Shown here: positions 9,943-22,544 of the stretch, piece by piece
How positions within the stretch are numbered: position 1 is the first letter of the stretch
Layout of the letters: each line of letters opens with the position of its first letter
Origin: Solenopsis invicta
Lineage: Eukaryota; Arthropoda; Insecta; Hymenoptera; Formicidae
Reading direction: 5' to 3'
Assembly: GCF_016802725.1 (NCBI RefSeq)
Contig: NC_052671.1
Span: 24,434,728 to 24,498,727 of the forward strand
DNA length: 64,000 nt
Translations under genes and position numbers: made by a program
Notes under the pieces: model-generated
Told to the model about the DNA's origin: nothing
Database searches by the model: none
The model's input: only the letters and a program-made list of their open reading frames with translations

Positions 9943-12900
9943 ATGGCGGTCCCTTCGGTTTCACTAAATACACGAAATAAAAAACACTTTTTAGGCGTAC
10001 CAGCACCCCTAGGATATGTCGCCGGTGTTGGTAGAGGGTATGTTTTTAATTAATATAATATCTACAAATATTTGTTTTTAACTGTCAATTGTAATGTATT
10101 ATTACAACCATGATACGCGTTATTAACCTCACTTTCTGTTTATTAGAGCGACGGGATTTACAACACGATCTGATATTGGCCCTGCTCGTGATGCCAATGA
10201 TGTTTCGTAAGTTGAAAAAGCTATACATTATACAAGTAAGAAAATGTGGGCCATACAAATTATAGTATGTAATAACTTATTCTGTATATAGAGATGACAG
10301 ACACGCTCCACCTACAAAACGTGCAAAGAAGAAGGAAGAGGAGGAGGAAGATGAGGAAGACTTGAACGACTCGAATTATGATGAATTTTCAGGATATGGC
10401 GGTTCTCTTTTCAGCAAAGTAAGTAAAATTATCTCTGTTTAATTTCAGATATTCAAGATTATTTATTTTACCTTTAGCATCCTATTAATTTTTAATAATA
10501 GGAAGACAACAAATTTCACATATACTCTGTTTATAATAAGAACATACCCAAGTCTATGCATATGGATAGCATTGTGGGGAGAGCATAGTGTCTTAGTACT
10601 GTAAATGTAAATATGTCATGCTTGGGTTTATAGTTAAAAAATTAAACAAGTAAAATCTCTACACTTCAATGTGATTAAGTTGAAATCCTAATTTAAATTA
10701 TACAACTGGATGTTTATGATTTACAAAATAATTAAATCCATAATACTAACATATCATATTTTTATTAAAGATTGTTTCTATAATTGAGTTTTATAGTAAT
10801 AATGATATACAAAGCAATAATGTGTCTAATGAGTTAATGAACTTCTTACTTAACAAATAAAAGGCAAATAAAATTTGAAATTTTTGAGTTTTAGTGTTAT
10901 GATATCATGTTTTGGTTTTTGATGAAAGTTTATGAAGTAAACACAAATAAAAATCATTGAAACACTCAATGCTTTTTGCGAATTTAATCTATTATGTTGT
11001 TCTTTAATATGTAACATCTCAGACAAAAATTAATGCTAATATGTCAAATCAATACTTTTATGCTACCTATTGCTAAAGAAGCAATATATGGGCCTGAACA
11101 AGAGGCGTTCTTCTATGGGCCAACGTGCATGAAATGCATGAATTTTTATCTGTGCTGGGTATGTTTTTAAAGTGAACAGAGAATTTGTAATATCTGATAA
11201 TATTGATAAACTGTTGCTAGAAATGTGATAAAACCTGCTAACATACTATGCCAATAAATTAGTGACAGAAATCAAACAGGATTTTCAACTCTGCTCCATT
11301 TCTGTTGCCAGTCTGCCATCAGATTGCCTGAGTGCACATATTCTATTTGATTTCTGCCTTGGTTTCTAATTCTGCTGTGAAATCATGTTGACAGGTTGTA
11401 TCAACAGAATGTCTAATGCAGATGCAATTGATGCCAAATAATTTGCTAAAATTATTAAAACAAAAAAATTTTATTTGATTAAAAAAGAATTATTTATTTA
11501 TACTTTTTTAACTAAATATTTATTTGAAACAAATTAATGATTTGATTTAAAAGAGACATTTTTTAAATCGAAAAACATATATATTTGCTTGACAAAAGAA
11601 ACTAATAATTACAATTAAAAGACAAATGTTACAATAAAACAAAGAAATATTTACCTTGTTGAAAAATTTTTTTATTAAACTTAAAAGAATAATGTCCAGA
11701 ATTAAATAAATTTGTTATTTAAATTTTAAAAAATGTTATTTTAAAAATCGGAATATTTTTAAGCCTTTTCATATCAACATAGTGTTTAAAATATTTAAAT
11801 AAAAATATTTGGTTCAATTATAAACTGCTAGACACAGATATTTGCATTAGTATAATATTTATTATATTGTAGCGCAAGTATCTATGCAAGTACTAGGGGC
11901 GGTGTAACACTGTAAATGAATCAGGGCATGAAGGCGTTATTTTTTTTTTTAGGGATACCTAATGCCGCATATATTGTACACAATAAAAAGAAATACTTTT
12001 TTATTGTAAATTCCGGAATTTACCATTGCTGCGAATTAGATTATTTGAAATATATCTGCTTTTTGACATTAGTTTTGAATTTTGTAATAGTACCAGTTGT
12101 TTTTTCTTCCATTGCCATTGTCATTGATAAATAAATAATAGCGTTTTTTATTGATCTTGATTTTTAGAAGTTTCTGAATTTTATCATTAATTTTAAATCA
12201 TGTTGAAGGATTTTGTAATTTTTTTTTAAAGAACATGTAAATAAAAACAAAATAGAAGTTACATTATTTACATTAATAATTTCGTTTTTAATTTACGCGA
12301 GATTTGTGGTAATTCACATAAATTATTTTATTCTAAAATTAAATTATCTGATTAATTTATTTTACTTTAAAATACTTCTTCTGGCGCCCAAGCGCACACA
12401 TATCTAGAGTGCTGATTTAATTATTACATGGAAGTGCCGAATAGCATCGCCCCTGCCTGTGTTTACTTGTGTACTTGTGTACTGTTAGAATACTTTATTT
12501 TTATTTCAGAACTCAATTTTGGGATTCATATTCAAAATATTACTTCATTATCACTTTATAAAAACATGATTAATTCTTAAATACACAAGGGGGTCAGAGA
12601 GATTCTGTATGAAGTTTCGAACGCTTGCAGTGTGAAGATGGAATGAGATAGGAGGTTCGGACCAAAGGGTAAAAAAAGTTTGAAATCTTTTTCGATTGAT
12701 ATGGTTAATCAACTTTTTTTAATTAACTAGAATTTGAGCGGCACGGCACCAAAGTTTTGTTGGAACTAACATTGTGTGTGAGTGAAACCTTTTTGTGAGT
12801 AATTTTATATAAAAAAAACCGGATAAAACACATTCAAATAAATTCGTTTGCGTATGTTACTCGCATATACTCTGTCTAAAGTTACAATACTATCTAGTGC

Positions 12901-15900
12901 TGCGGAAAAGGAAATTTCCGCGTAGAGTCCGAAATATATCATGAAACATCAATTTTCAATTTTAGACACCTTAAATTAATAAAAAATACCTCATATTTGC
13001 CTTGTTACATAAGTATATTTTTTAATAGGAATGACAATGTCATAATTTTCTTTGAAAGTATGACACTTTAGCTTTAAAACGCTGTATTTTAAAGTCCTTA
13101 AAAGTTTTTGCGAAAATATGATTTTTTAAAGGAAAATGGATTTTTGAACAATTTTTTATTTTTGCTTAATGGTTTTTCCTTTATAACTTCACAATAAATC
13201 ATTTTTCGGCAATGTCGTTTGTCACATTTCTGAGATTCTGAACTTTTATTTAAAAAAAAGTTATTAAAAAATATTGATTGAAACCAAAGTTATAGCTTCT
13301 TAAAGTTGAAAAAGTCTCCCAGACCCGAAAATGTGTTTACGTATTTTACGAGATCGGTGTGTTTAAGGGTTAAAAGTGACGCGTAAATAGTGTAAACGTA
13401 GTAATTGGCTAAGTTTATACGTTCTGATTTACGCCGGAATTATAACATCGATGCTATAAAACTGGCCAATCATAAGTATTCTTCTGAAGAATGGAATAAC
13501 TGTGATTGGCTAGTTTCATAACTTTGAATGTTATTAAACCCGATTAATGGTACCGTGTAAACAGACTGTATGATAGATGAAGTAATGTTACTTCATCAAA
13601 TGTTAATTCATTATTAAGTGATGACGAAGTAATGTTTTGAATATGAAATTCAAAATTGGACTCTGAAGTAAAAATAATATTTTAACAGTATTTTAGTTAG
13701 TAGTTTAACAGTATTTTAGTAAGACAGGTATTTACACTAGTGTGATCCTATAAATTATGAATGTTGCATTATTGTGAAGACATCAATTTGCCAATAAATG
13801 TAGACTCTACAGTTGCTACTAGAGAACCTCTAGGAGAAAAAATTGCCAAGGGGGGTTACTTGATCGACTTTGTGATTGGCTGGCACCAATGTGCAGATTT
13901 TGCATTGCGACGTCAATGTGTCGACGGGCTTTGTCGCGAGGAACCATCGGTGGTTCCGCGTGATGCATGCCGGCTAACGCATTGACATCGCAATGCAAAA
14001 TTGCACATGATGCCAGTCAATCACAGAGTCGATCACATGATTCTTCTTAGCGATTCTCTCTTCTAGAAGTTCTTTAGTTGCTATAAACTTGATAGTAAAA
14101 CATGATACGATTATGAGCAACATGCCAGCAACAATATAGACACGTTGCTATCAATGCTATCTAGGCAAACTGCCATCATATATGTTGAAATCTGCTAGCA
14201 ATCTATAGGTTACTGACATTTGATTATCATAGGTAATATTACAGATAATAATATTCTGATAATATGTCAGGATCCTTATGATAAAGATGACGAGGAAGCA
14301 GATGCAATTTACGAAGCTATTGACAAACGAATGGATGAAAAACGCAAGGAGTACCGAGAGAAACGCCTCAGAGAAGAATTGGAACGCTATCGCCAAGAAC
14401 GGCCCAAGATTCAACAGCAGTTTTCAGATCTAAAAAGAGAGTTAGTTCACGTAACTGAAGACGAATGGAAAAACGTTCCCGAAGTGGGGGATGCTAGAAA
14501 TCGTAAACAGCGTAATCCAAGAGCGGAGAAATTCACCCCGTTGCCGGATTCTGTCCTAGCGAGAAATTTAGGAGGTGAAACATCCACTAGCATCGATCCG
14601 TCTAGCGGTTTGGCCTCTATGATGCCAGGCGTAGCAACACCCGGGATGTTAACTCCCACAGGAGATCTCGATCTCAGAAAGATTGGACAGGCGCGAAACA
14701 CATTGATGAATGTCAAGCTAAATCAAGTTTCTGATTCTGTGGAAGGCCAAACTGTTGTTGATCCAAAAGGATATCTTACAGACTTGCAAAGTATGATACC
14801 TACATATGGTGGTGATATAAAGTAAGGATTATTATTTATATTTAATTATAAGGAGGTTCTCCAGTTTTTTCCTATATAATTAAGAACTAGATTAAATTTT
14901 GAAAATAATTTCACGATTAATGTATAGGCATTTCTGAATTTCTTCGTATTGTTTGACTGTATAATTTTCTTTAAACTTAAAATATTTAATTAAACTTTCT
15001 AAAATAGTATTGAAAGTCTCATGGTAACGAGAATTTTAAGTAATTGCAAACACAATATAAAAAGTTTGAAAAATTATAAGAAAGAATGACATTTTTGAAA
15101 AGGTTCTCTAGTTTTTTTTTTATATAGTATAAAAATTTCTTAAATATTTGAGAATAAGTTTATGATTAATATATAATATATAAACATTTCTAACTTTTTT
15201 GACATTTTTTGACGTTTTTTTTTAATAATTTTTTAAATTAACATTGAATTTTATGGTAAGGTGTTTTACTCGCAAACAAAATATAAGAATTTTGAAAAAA
15301 CTATATTTATAAAAAAGACTGGTGTTTAAGAACATTTTGCTTTAAAAAAATAAAGCTGTATTGTGTTATTTTTGTGTGACAAATGTTCATGAATTATACA
15401 ATTCTCTTTAAACATGACATTACTAATTAAAACCAGATAATGTTGCTTGATATTATATTTAAATTATTATAAATATTTCTTTTTCAATATTTTTTACGTC
15501 AATATTTATCAACGTGTTATAAGCAAATATTTTTAAATATGAAATTATTTTTATTGCTTAAATTTTCATTATTATATTGAAGATGGTAATACCAAAAGCT
15601 CTTTTGTTTTAAAAGATATGTATGAACGTCATGTGAATTTCCTTCACTTTTTAAACTGGGAAACCTTAAAATTTTATAAATACTTAATACAATTTCTTTA
15701 TTTTTGTATATAGCGACATTAAGAAAGCCAGATTATTATTAAAATCAGTTAGGGAGACTAATCCTAATCATCCTCCCGCGTGGATTGCGTCTGCGCGTTT
15801 AGAAGAGGTGACTGGAAAGGTTCAAGCGGCTAGAAATTTGATAATGAAGGGTTGCGAGGTAAATCCCACTTCCGAAGATCTATGGTTGGAAGCTGCGAGA

Positions 15901-18900
15901 CTGCAGCCGCCAGACACAGCGAAAGCGGTAATAGCGCAATCAGTACGCCACATTCCAACATCCGTTAGAATCTGGATAAAAGCCGCAGACTTGGAGACAG
16001 AAGTAAAAGCGAAACGCAGAGTATACAGAAAGGCATTAGAGCATATCCCGAACTCAGTGCGATTGTGGAAAGCGGCCGTCGAATTGGAAGAGCCAGAAGA
16101 CGCACGTATCTTGCTCAGTCGTGCGGTTGAGTGCTGTCCGACTAGTGTAGATTTGTGGCTCGCTCTCGCTAGATTGGAAACTTACGATAATGCGAGAAAA
16201 GTCTTAAACAAAGCTAGAGAGAATATCCCGACTGACAGACAAATCTGGACTACCGCCGCGAAATTGGAGGAAGCAAACGGCAATAAGCACATGGTGGAAA
16301 AGATCATCGAACGTGCTATATCTTCATTGAGCGCAAACGGGGTAGAAATCAATAGGGAACATTGGTTTAAGGAGGCTATGGAAGCTGAAAAAGCGGGAGC
16401 AGTACACTGCTGTCAAGTGATCGTTAAAGCCATTATCGGATATGGAGTAGAGGAGGAGGACAGGAAGCACACTTGGATGGAAGATGCAGAAACTGTGAGG
16501 CTCTTTGTAGTTTTTATACATATAGAAATAAAATGGGGGTTGCTATATCAATTAATGAACAAACAAGAAATTGAACGATAAACAAAAACAACCTAATATA
16601 ATTATATTTTTAAGTAAAAGATATTTTAATCAAATTGGTATGAAAATTAAATTTAAAAATTATGAATTAGTTTGCAATTCATTGTTTTGAAATATTAGAG
16701 GAGAAGGTGATATTATAGACTGTATAAGTATTATGAGCACCTTTATTATCTTCATTATCAAATGACGAATTGCTAATAATTACTTATGGAATTATTTGTT
16801 TGTAACCTGTGCTACCAAAAGTGGCGCTAATATGTTAATACATAATAACTGACAATTATTTAAGGTATTTTTATTTTTGAGCATTTCGAAACTTTTTCAA
16901 GATTTTAACACTTAATTACACATATTTTTTATTGTTTTTAAACTTGAGCGTATTATCACACGAATGTATATGAATGTATCGGGCAGATCCCGATAGCACA
17001 CGGGACCTATAGCACTTACAGCAGCCGATGCCTAGAGTTTTTCCGTTGGTTGGGTTAGATAAGTCAAAATGATTGGTTGGTGGGCTATCGCACCGTGCGC
17101 TATCGGATCCCGTCCGAATATATTACACTCAAATGTTTTTTTATTATTTAACTTTTCATTTTGTTATACATTTTGAGCTATACAAACTTATTCAATAACA
17201 TTTTATTACAAACTATTACGAACTTATTCAATAGCAGTTTATTAATGTGGATATACGAGGTGTGTTCAAAAAGTATCGCGAATTTTGTGTTTTTTCAAAA
17301 ATTATTTATTTATTCATGAATATCTATTTTGTCCCCTTCAAAGTAATCCCCATGAGATATTATACACTTGTGCCAACGGTTTTTCCAATCTTCGAAGCAC
17401 TTCAAAAAATCATTTTTTTTTATCTTGTTCAGCTCCTCCTTCGATGCCGTCTTTATCTCGTCAAGCGTAGCGTAACGTCGTCCTTTCATGGGCCTCTTCA
17501 GTTTAGGGAACAAGAAAAAGTCACAGGGGGCCAGATCTGGGGAATACGGTGGCTGCGGCATCATTAGTGTGTTGTTTTTGGCCAAAAAGTCGCAATTGAG
17601 CAATTGAGCAATTGAGCAATTTTGGTACGAATTTCGCGGCGACCCGTCTCATGCCCAAATCATTGATAAAAATCGAATGGCACGAGCCAATCGATATGTT
17701 TAGGTCCTCAGCAACTTCTCTAACGGTGATTCGACGATTGGCCAATACCATTTTCTCCACTTCATTAATTTTTTCGTCTGTTGTTGAAGTGCTCGGGCGT
17801 CCGGCACGCTCTTCGTCGTTCACATCTTCTCGGCCTTCTGAGAACATTTTGTACTACCGATAAACGTTGCTTCGGTCCAAGGTAGCTTCTCCGTATGCCA
17901 CAGTCAACATTCGGAATGCATCCGCGCACTTAATTTCGTTTTTCACACAAAATTTGATACAGGTTCTTTGATCCATTTTTTTGAATAGGTAAAAATCGAA
18001 GACGATCCAAAACACGTGCAAGCAAAGCAGCTGTCAACAATTAAGTGAACATTCAAAATGGCCGAGCTTGTCGGCATAAGTGAGAGACATGAGTACCAAC
18101 ATAACGCCACAAAAAGATCGAAATTCGAATATACGTAACCCGCGAAAATTCAAAATTCGCGATACTTTTTGAACACACCTCGTAGAAGCATGCTAGTAAT
18201 ATGAGTATCATTGAGATTTTTATATTGAAATTATTCTTCAATAAATTGATTGTTACTTTACAAGGGCTGTATTCAGAAACATTTAAGATATTATTGTATT
18301 CTTGTTTAATGTTAAACAAGATATTTCTAATGTTTCTGAACACAAAAAATTCTAAACTATGGAAAATCATATAATTTTATATAAATTACTGTATCTTTTA
18401 AATAAAACCAATTTTTTCATTTATTTTCGAGATAGCCTATATTATCACTGCTGTTCCTCTTCAACTCATTATGCAGTGTCTTTATATTTTTATAAATCTC
18501 AAGTAATAAATATTTTTTTGAATCTAGAATTTATTAAACAACATTATGATGAATATAATCGTTAAGTTTAAATATAAAATATTATTAACAAAGTTGTTGA
18601 ATAACATTAAATGAGTATCCATAATATTACTTTTTCTATTATTTTAATTTTTTTTTAATCATTCACTGATGATTGATAGCAAGGTGCTATAGTAACCTCA
18701 ATATTAATATTGAAAATTAATTCTAATATTAAAAATTATTCATGCTGATAAGGAGAACTTGGCAGTCTCTGATCACTGATTTTAATAAAATTTTATGTGT
18801 GTAGTATTTACTCATACTTTTACTACAATAAAGCTACAGGACCCACTATTCTTGAAAAAGTATTTCTAGTACCTATAATACTGTTATGGAAGAGCATTTG

Positions 18901-20635
18901 TCGAATTAGTGGTGTAGTATCTGCGATAAGACGTTGACTATGCTCAAAATTACAAGGTTTGATTCCTAAAGTACTAGATGTATAAGTGAATACTACACAC
19001 TCATAAAAATTTTATTAAAATCGGTGACCAGAGACTGCCAGTTTTCCCTTGTAAGAGATATGTTGTTTGCAGTGCGCCCAGCAAGGAGCGTTGGAATGCG
19101 CTAGAGCTATTTATGCATATGCTTTAACAGCCTTTCCTAGCAAAAAATCAATTTGGTTACGCGCCGCTTATTTTGAAAAGACATATGGCACGCGAGAATC
19201 TTTAGAAACCTTGCTACAAAGAGCAGTCGCTCATTGTCCCAAAAGCGAAGTGCTTTGGCTGATGGGTGCTAAATCAAAGTGGCTGGCCGTAAGTAAATCC
19301 TATAATTTTAATTACATTTTATTTAATTCTTTTATTTTTACTCCTTTTTCTCTTAATTTAATTTTATTTTTTCCAGGGCGATGTGCCAGCAGCTAGAGGT
19401 ATTTTATCTCTTGCATTTCAAGCTAATCCAAATTCTGAAGAGATTTGGCTCGCAGCAGTAAAGCTTGAATCTGAAAATTCGGAATATGAGAGAGCACGAC
19501 GTTTATTGGCAAAAGCTAGAGCGTCCGCTCCGACGCCTAGAGTGATGATGAAAAGTGCTAAATTAGAATGGGCTCTTAATAATCTTGATGCGGCATTGCA
19601 TCTATTAAAAGAAGCTCTAGAAGCTTTTGACGATTTCCCTAAATTATGGCTAATGAAAGGCCAAATTGAAGAACAGCAAGGTTATTTGGACAAAGCGATA
19701 GATACTTATAATCAAGCGGTAAACAATTTTCTTTAACAATTTTCTAATTTAATAATGTAAGTGTAAAATTATTACATTTTTTTTTATACTTATAGATAAA
19801 AAAATGTCCACATTCGATACCTTTGTGGCGTCTATTAGCGCGATTGGAACACAAGAAAAACCAAGTGACTAAAGCGCGGTCGGTTTTAGAGAAAGCAAGA
19901 CTTAAGAATCCTAAAAATGCTGAGTTATGGTTGGAAGCTATACGAAACGAATTGAAAAACGGTGGCGCACGCGATATGGCGAATACATTGATGGCTAAGG
20001 CTTTACAGGAATGTCCCACATCCGGTTTACTTTGGGCAGAGGCAATTTTCATGGAACCACGACCTCAACGAAAAACCAAAAGTATCGATGCTACTAAAAA
20101 ATGTGAACATGATCCACATGTTCTTCTGGCAGTATCGAAGTAAGTTTTCCCTTAAATTTTACTTAGAATATAAAAGAATTAGTAAATATAAAAGGAATAT
20201 AAAAGCATAGTTATTACATGGAGTATAAGAAATTAAGTACTTTTTTATATTCTTTAAAAAAATGTTCAGTTCTTTCCTTCCCTTTTTTTCTTCCTTCTTT
20301 TTCTCGGTCGTTTTTCTTTTTGAAATGATATGAATCTATGATTTTTTCATTACAGATTATTTTGGTGCGAGCACAAGATTTCGAAGTGTAGAGATTGGTT
20401 CAATAGGACGGTTAAGATAGATCCAGATTTAGGAGATGCTTGGGCATATTTTTACAAATTTGAATTGTTGAATGGTACAGAAGAACAACAAGACGATGTA
20501 AAGAAGAGATGTATCGCCGCGGAACCTCATCATGGTGAGAATTGGTGCAAAGTTTCCAAAAATATAGCAAATTGGTGTTTGAGCATAGATCAGATCTTGA
20601 TATTAGTTGCAAAAGAGTTACCCATTCCTATATAA
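9943..20635 (+). CDS. PRPF6: PRPF6, pre-mRNA-processing factor 6 (U5 snRNP 102 kDa protein)
   Basis: Nine coding exons: 9943-10037, 10147-10206, 10292-10418, 14271-14821, 15714-16494, 19073-19288, 19377-19718, 19796-20139 and 20356-20635. Phases agree throughout and the product is 931 residues, close to the human length. The N-terminus has the PRP1_N signature (KKHFLGVPAPLGYVAGVGRG, then ATGFTTRSDIGPARDAND), followed by a Lys/Glu/Asp-rich stretch. Exons 5-9 encode HAT/TPR-type helical repeats (e.g. HCPKSEVLWLMGAKSKWLA). The protein bridges U5 and U4/U6 snRNPs in the tri-snRNP in the nucleus. Introns 3 and 5 are long and hold TE insertions; exons are clean. Start: first ATG, matching the conserved N-terminus. 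Confidence 0.97.
10419..14270 (+). other. PRPF6 intron 3 (3.85 kb)
   Basis: AT-rich intron, GT donor at 10419 and AG acceptor ending 14270. Apart from the inverted-repeat element at 13812-14083 and short repeats near 13590-13720 (ACAGTATTTTAGT repeated), I see no gene or recognisable element. The short open frames here show no protein-like composition. Confidence 0.7.
13812..14083. repeat. Inverted-repeat element (MITE/foldback), about 270 bp
   Basis: The left half around 13862-13920 (TCGACTTTGTGATTGGCTGG..) is repeated inverted at 13979-14035. Similarity extends outward to about 13812 and 14083 at lower identity. A GGAACCATCGGTGGTTCC palindrome marks the centre. It lies about 190 bp upstream of PRPF6 exon 4. 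Confidence 0.7.
16985..17112. repeat. Short MITE-like element in PRPF6 intron 5
   Basis: About 31-bp imperfect terminal inverted repeats: GATCCCGATAGCACACGGG on the left against GTGCGCTATCGGATC on the right. It is about 128 bp long with no coding content. The boundaries are approximate. Confidence 0.55.
17256..18182 (-). mobile_element. mariner element 1, internally deleted, in PRPF6 intron 5
   Basis: Terminal inverted repeats CGAGGTGTGTTCAAAAAGTA at both ends, with TA duplications at 17254-17255 and 18183-18184. At 927 bp it is about 390 bp shorter than the related copy at 57962-59278. It lies antisense to PRPF6. Confidence 0.93.
17310..17976 (-). pseudogene. mariner transposase, catalytic core deleted
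   Basis: The start at 17976 reads MDQRTCIKFCVKNEIKCADA, the N-terminal helix-turn-helix of mariner transposases. It continues through GRPSTSTTDE and a second helix-turn-helix (EVAEDLNISIGSCHSIF). An in-frame TAG near 17854 stands where Trp would be expected. After KFVPKLLNC the frame jumps to the C-terminal part with PPYSPDLAPCDFFLFPKLK, which carries the third catalytic Asp. The segment with the first two Asp residues is missing, and a short CAATTGAG repeat marks the deletion joint near 17594-17620. It is not functional. Confidence 0.9.
18749..19055. repeat. Inverted-repeat element adjacent to PRPF6 exon 6
   Basis: Arms of about 80 bp (core GGCAGTCTCTGATCAC / GTGACCAGAGACTGCC, plus ATTTTAATAAAATTTT and the ACACACTCAT region) are inverted at the two ends. 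The right end stops about 17 bp before PRPF6 exon 6 at 19073, leaving only a short native acceptor segment. There is no coding capacity. Confidence 0.75.
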
Positions 20636-20704
20636 AATAAAAATTAATATGATGTGAATCATAATGCAAGTATTATAATCATAGTTTATGTACATAAGTT
20701 TATA

Positions 20705-20727
20705 AATAAAATTGAAGTTCCAATAAA
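20705..20727 (+). terminator. PRPF6 polyadenylation signals
   Basis: Two AATAAA hexamers (20705-20710 and 20722-20727) lie 70-90 bp after the PRPF6 stop codon, with a T/GT-rich stretch following. This is a plausible 3' end; the cleavage site is not determinable. Confidence 0.55.
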
Positions 20728-21493
20728 TGTTGTATTTTTGCTCTCAGTAAGTCATTTATGTATAAAACGTCTATAATAAGTAAAATTAGATATTTCGAAA
20801 GAAAATTATATTGATTGCTAATTTATAAAATTTGGTTCAACATACATTAACATAAAATTTCTTATAGTTTCTAAGTAGTCGCCGCGGCCACATTAAAATT
20901 GTACTATTATAAGCAAGAAATTACACCTTACAGTTTCTTACGTGCTATTTGTAAATAAAAATAATTTGGATAAAACAAAATAATGAGATTGCTGTTGAAA
21001 GTAGTGAAAAATATATTTTTACGTATAAAATTTAAAGATAACTTGCGGCCTATTTTTACAAATTGGATAAATACGAAATACCCAGCAAACGAAAATGCAA
21101 TAAAAATTAAATTTATTTCGACGTTTTCAAACGCGCGCTTCAGATTTTTCGAATTTATTTGAAAAAAAATATTATTTTCCAAAAAATAATATAATATGGA
21201 GATGAATTCATCCGAACATGATCGGCTTATTTCGTATTTCAATTTATTTGAATCCAAAAATAATATAGCGACGATACAAATCGTGGTGGGAATAGACATG
21301 TCTATTCCCACCACGATATAAATGCTTTGAAGCAGAAGGGCCCCATCACAGAACATATACTATGAGAAATGAAAGCTCTGTACTTAACATGGGAAACAAA
21401 AAAGCACTGCCATCTGGTAGTGAAGTGGGAAATTAAATGGATTGTAGAAGGGGGGTCAAGGGAGTCTTCAGAAAAGAGAATAGAAGAAGCTTA
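20728..21493. other. Intergenic, no gene recognised; contains a 38-bp perfect palindrome
   Basis: AT-rich sequence downstream of PRPF6. A 142-codon open frame on the - strand (20928-21356) is Ile/Phe/Asn-rich and resembles nothing I know; I do not call it a gene. The palindrome at 21280-21317 (arm ATCGTGGTGGGAATAGACA) lies within it. Confidence 0.5.
21280..21317. repeat. Perfect 38-bp palindrome
   Basis: Arm ATCGTGGTGGGAATAGACA is followed immediately by its exact reverse complement with no loop. It is isolated from the recognised MITEs, and its function is unknown. Confidence 0.8.
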
Positions 21494-21655
21494 TTTATGC
21501 AGACAATAACCATTAACCTATGCCGGAACCGGTAAAGTTCATTATTAGGATTTCAATCCTTCTGTTTACCGAGGTCTCAATAAACAGTAGCCTTGAAATT
21601 CTAGTATTGAACTTTACCAGATCCTGTATAAGTTAAATGTTATTGCCTGCATAAA
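21494..21655. repeat. MITE-like inverted repeat, about 160 bp
   Basis: TTTATGCAGACAATAACC at the left is mirrored by GTTATTGCCTGCATAAA at the right. Further matching inverted blocks (GGTAAAGTTCA..TAG..ATTTCAA) run toward the centre. The boundaries are approximate. Confidence 0.65.
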
Positions 21656-21665
21656 CCATCCGTTA

Positions 21666-21832
21666 AGGGCCTCGCACATAAAATGCATAACATAACATAA
21701 GCACAACATAAGACCCATGGGCCAATGAGCATTCAGCATAAAGTCGCCATATTGATTTACATAACATTTTCATTGGTCCGTCGGTTTTATGTTGTGCTTA
21801 TGTTATGTTATGCATTTCATGTGCGAGGCCCT
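21666..21832. repeat. MITE family Z copy A, 167 bp
   Basis: AGGGCC...GGCCCT, exactly 167 bp, flanked by TTA (21663-21665 and 21833-21835). The right TTA is shared with the next copy. The structure suggests a PIF/Harbinger-type MITE. Confidence 0.9.
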
Positions 21833-21835
21833 TTA

Positions 21836-22002
21836 AGGACCTCGCACATGAAATGCATAACAGAGCATAAGCGTAGCATAAAGCTTTTGGACCAATAGGA
21901 ATCTTATGTAAATCAATATGGCGACTTTATGCTGAATGCTCATTGGTTCATCGGTCTTATGTTGTGCTTATGTTATGTTATGCATTTCATGTGCGAGGCC
22001 CT
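21836..22002. repeat. MITE family Z copy B, 167 bp
   Basis: AGGACC...GGCCCT, again 167 bp, between TTA at 21833-21835 and TTA at 22003-22005. The two copies are arranged back to back and differ at scattered positions (e.g. CAGAGCATAAGCGTAGCAT in the left arm here). Confidence 0.9.
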
Positions 22003-22544
22003 TTACTCTGCATTGTTGGAGAGACCAGTTCATCAATGCTACCACACGAAAATCGAGTGAGCAGATGCTCACTCTTACCAACTTACATCAAGGCGTTTTC
22101 TGATTGGTCATTTTAACTCCCACTTTCAAGTGGGCCCCACTTTCCGTGTTACCGGAAACCGCTATATTAGTTTCACCCCCGTGGGCCCCATTTGGACATG
22201 AGTGATAGGATACAGAGACCATTCACAGTGACTAAGTTTCCACCGAGGATTCGAATAGGGTCAGAGTTGTGTCAGAGTCGGGTTAGCTCTTCTTCTTATG
22301 GTTATTGGCACCCGTTCCCACGCCAACGAACTGGGAGCGATGCGGCCATTCTTCTAGTGAAAATAAATCAGTAAAAATCCCTGTGGGAGTTCTGGATCAC
22401 GCAGAGGTTCTTGAATAGGAACAAAATGCAGTTGGTAATCGTAATCATGTTGAGAGGTTGACTATAAAATTGATGTCCCCAGGCGAAATGGAGCAGTTGG
22501 CAATTATGAAACATAACCGAGCGGGAGGGACGGGGGGGGGAGTT

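Noticed and set aside
20928..21356. 142-codon frame downstream of PRPF6 on the - strand
   Set aside because: Ile/Phe/Asn-rich AT-driven composition, spans a perfect palindrome, no recognisable domain or splice context.
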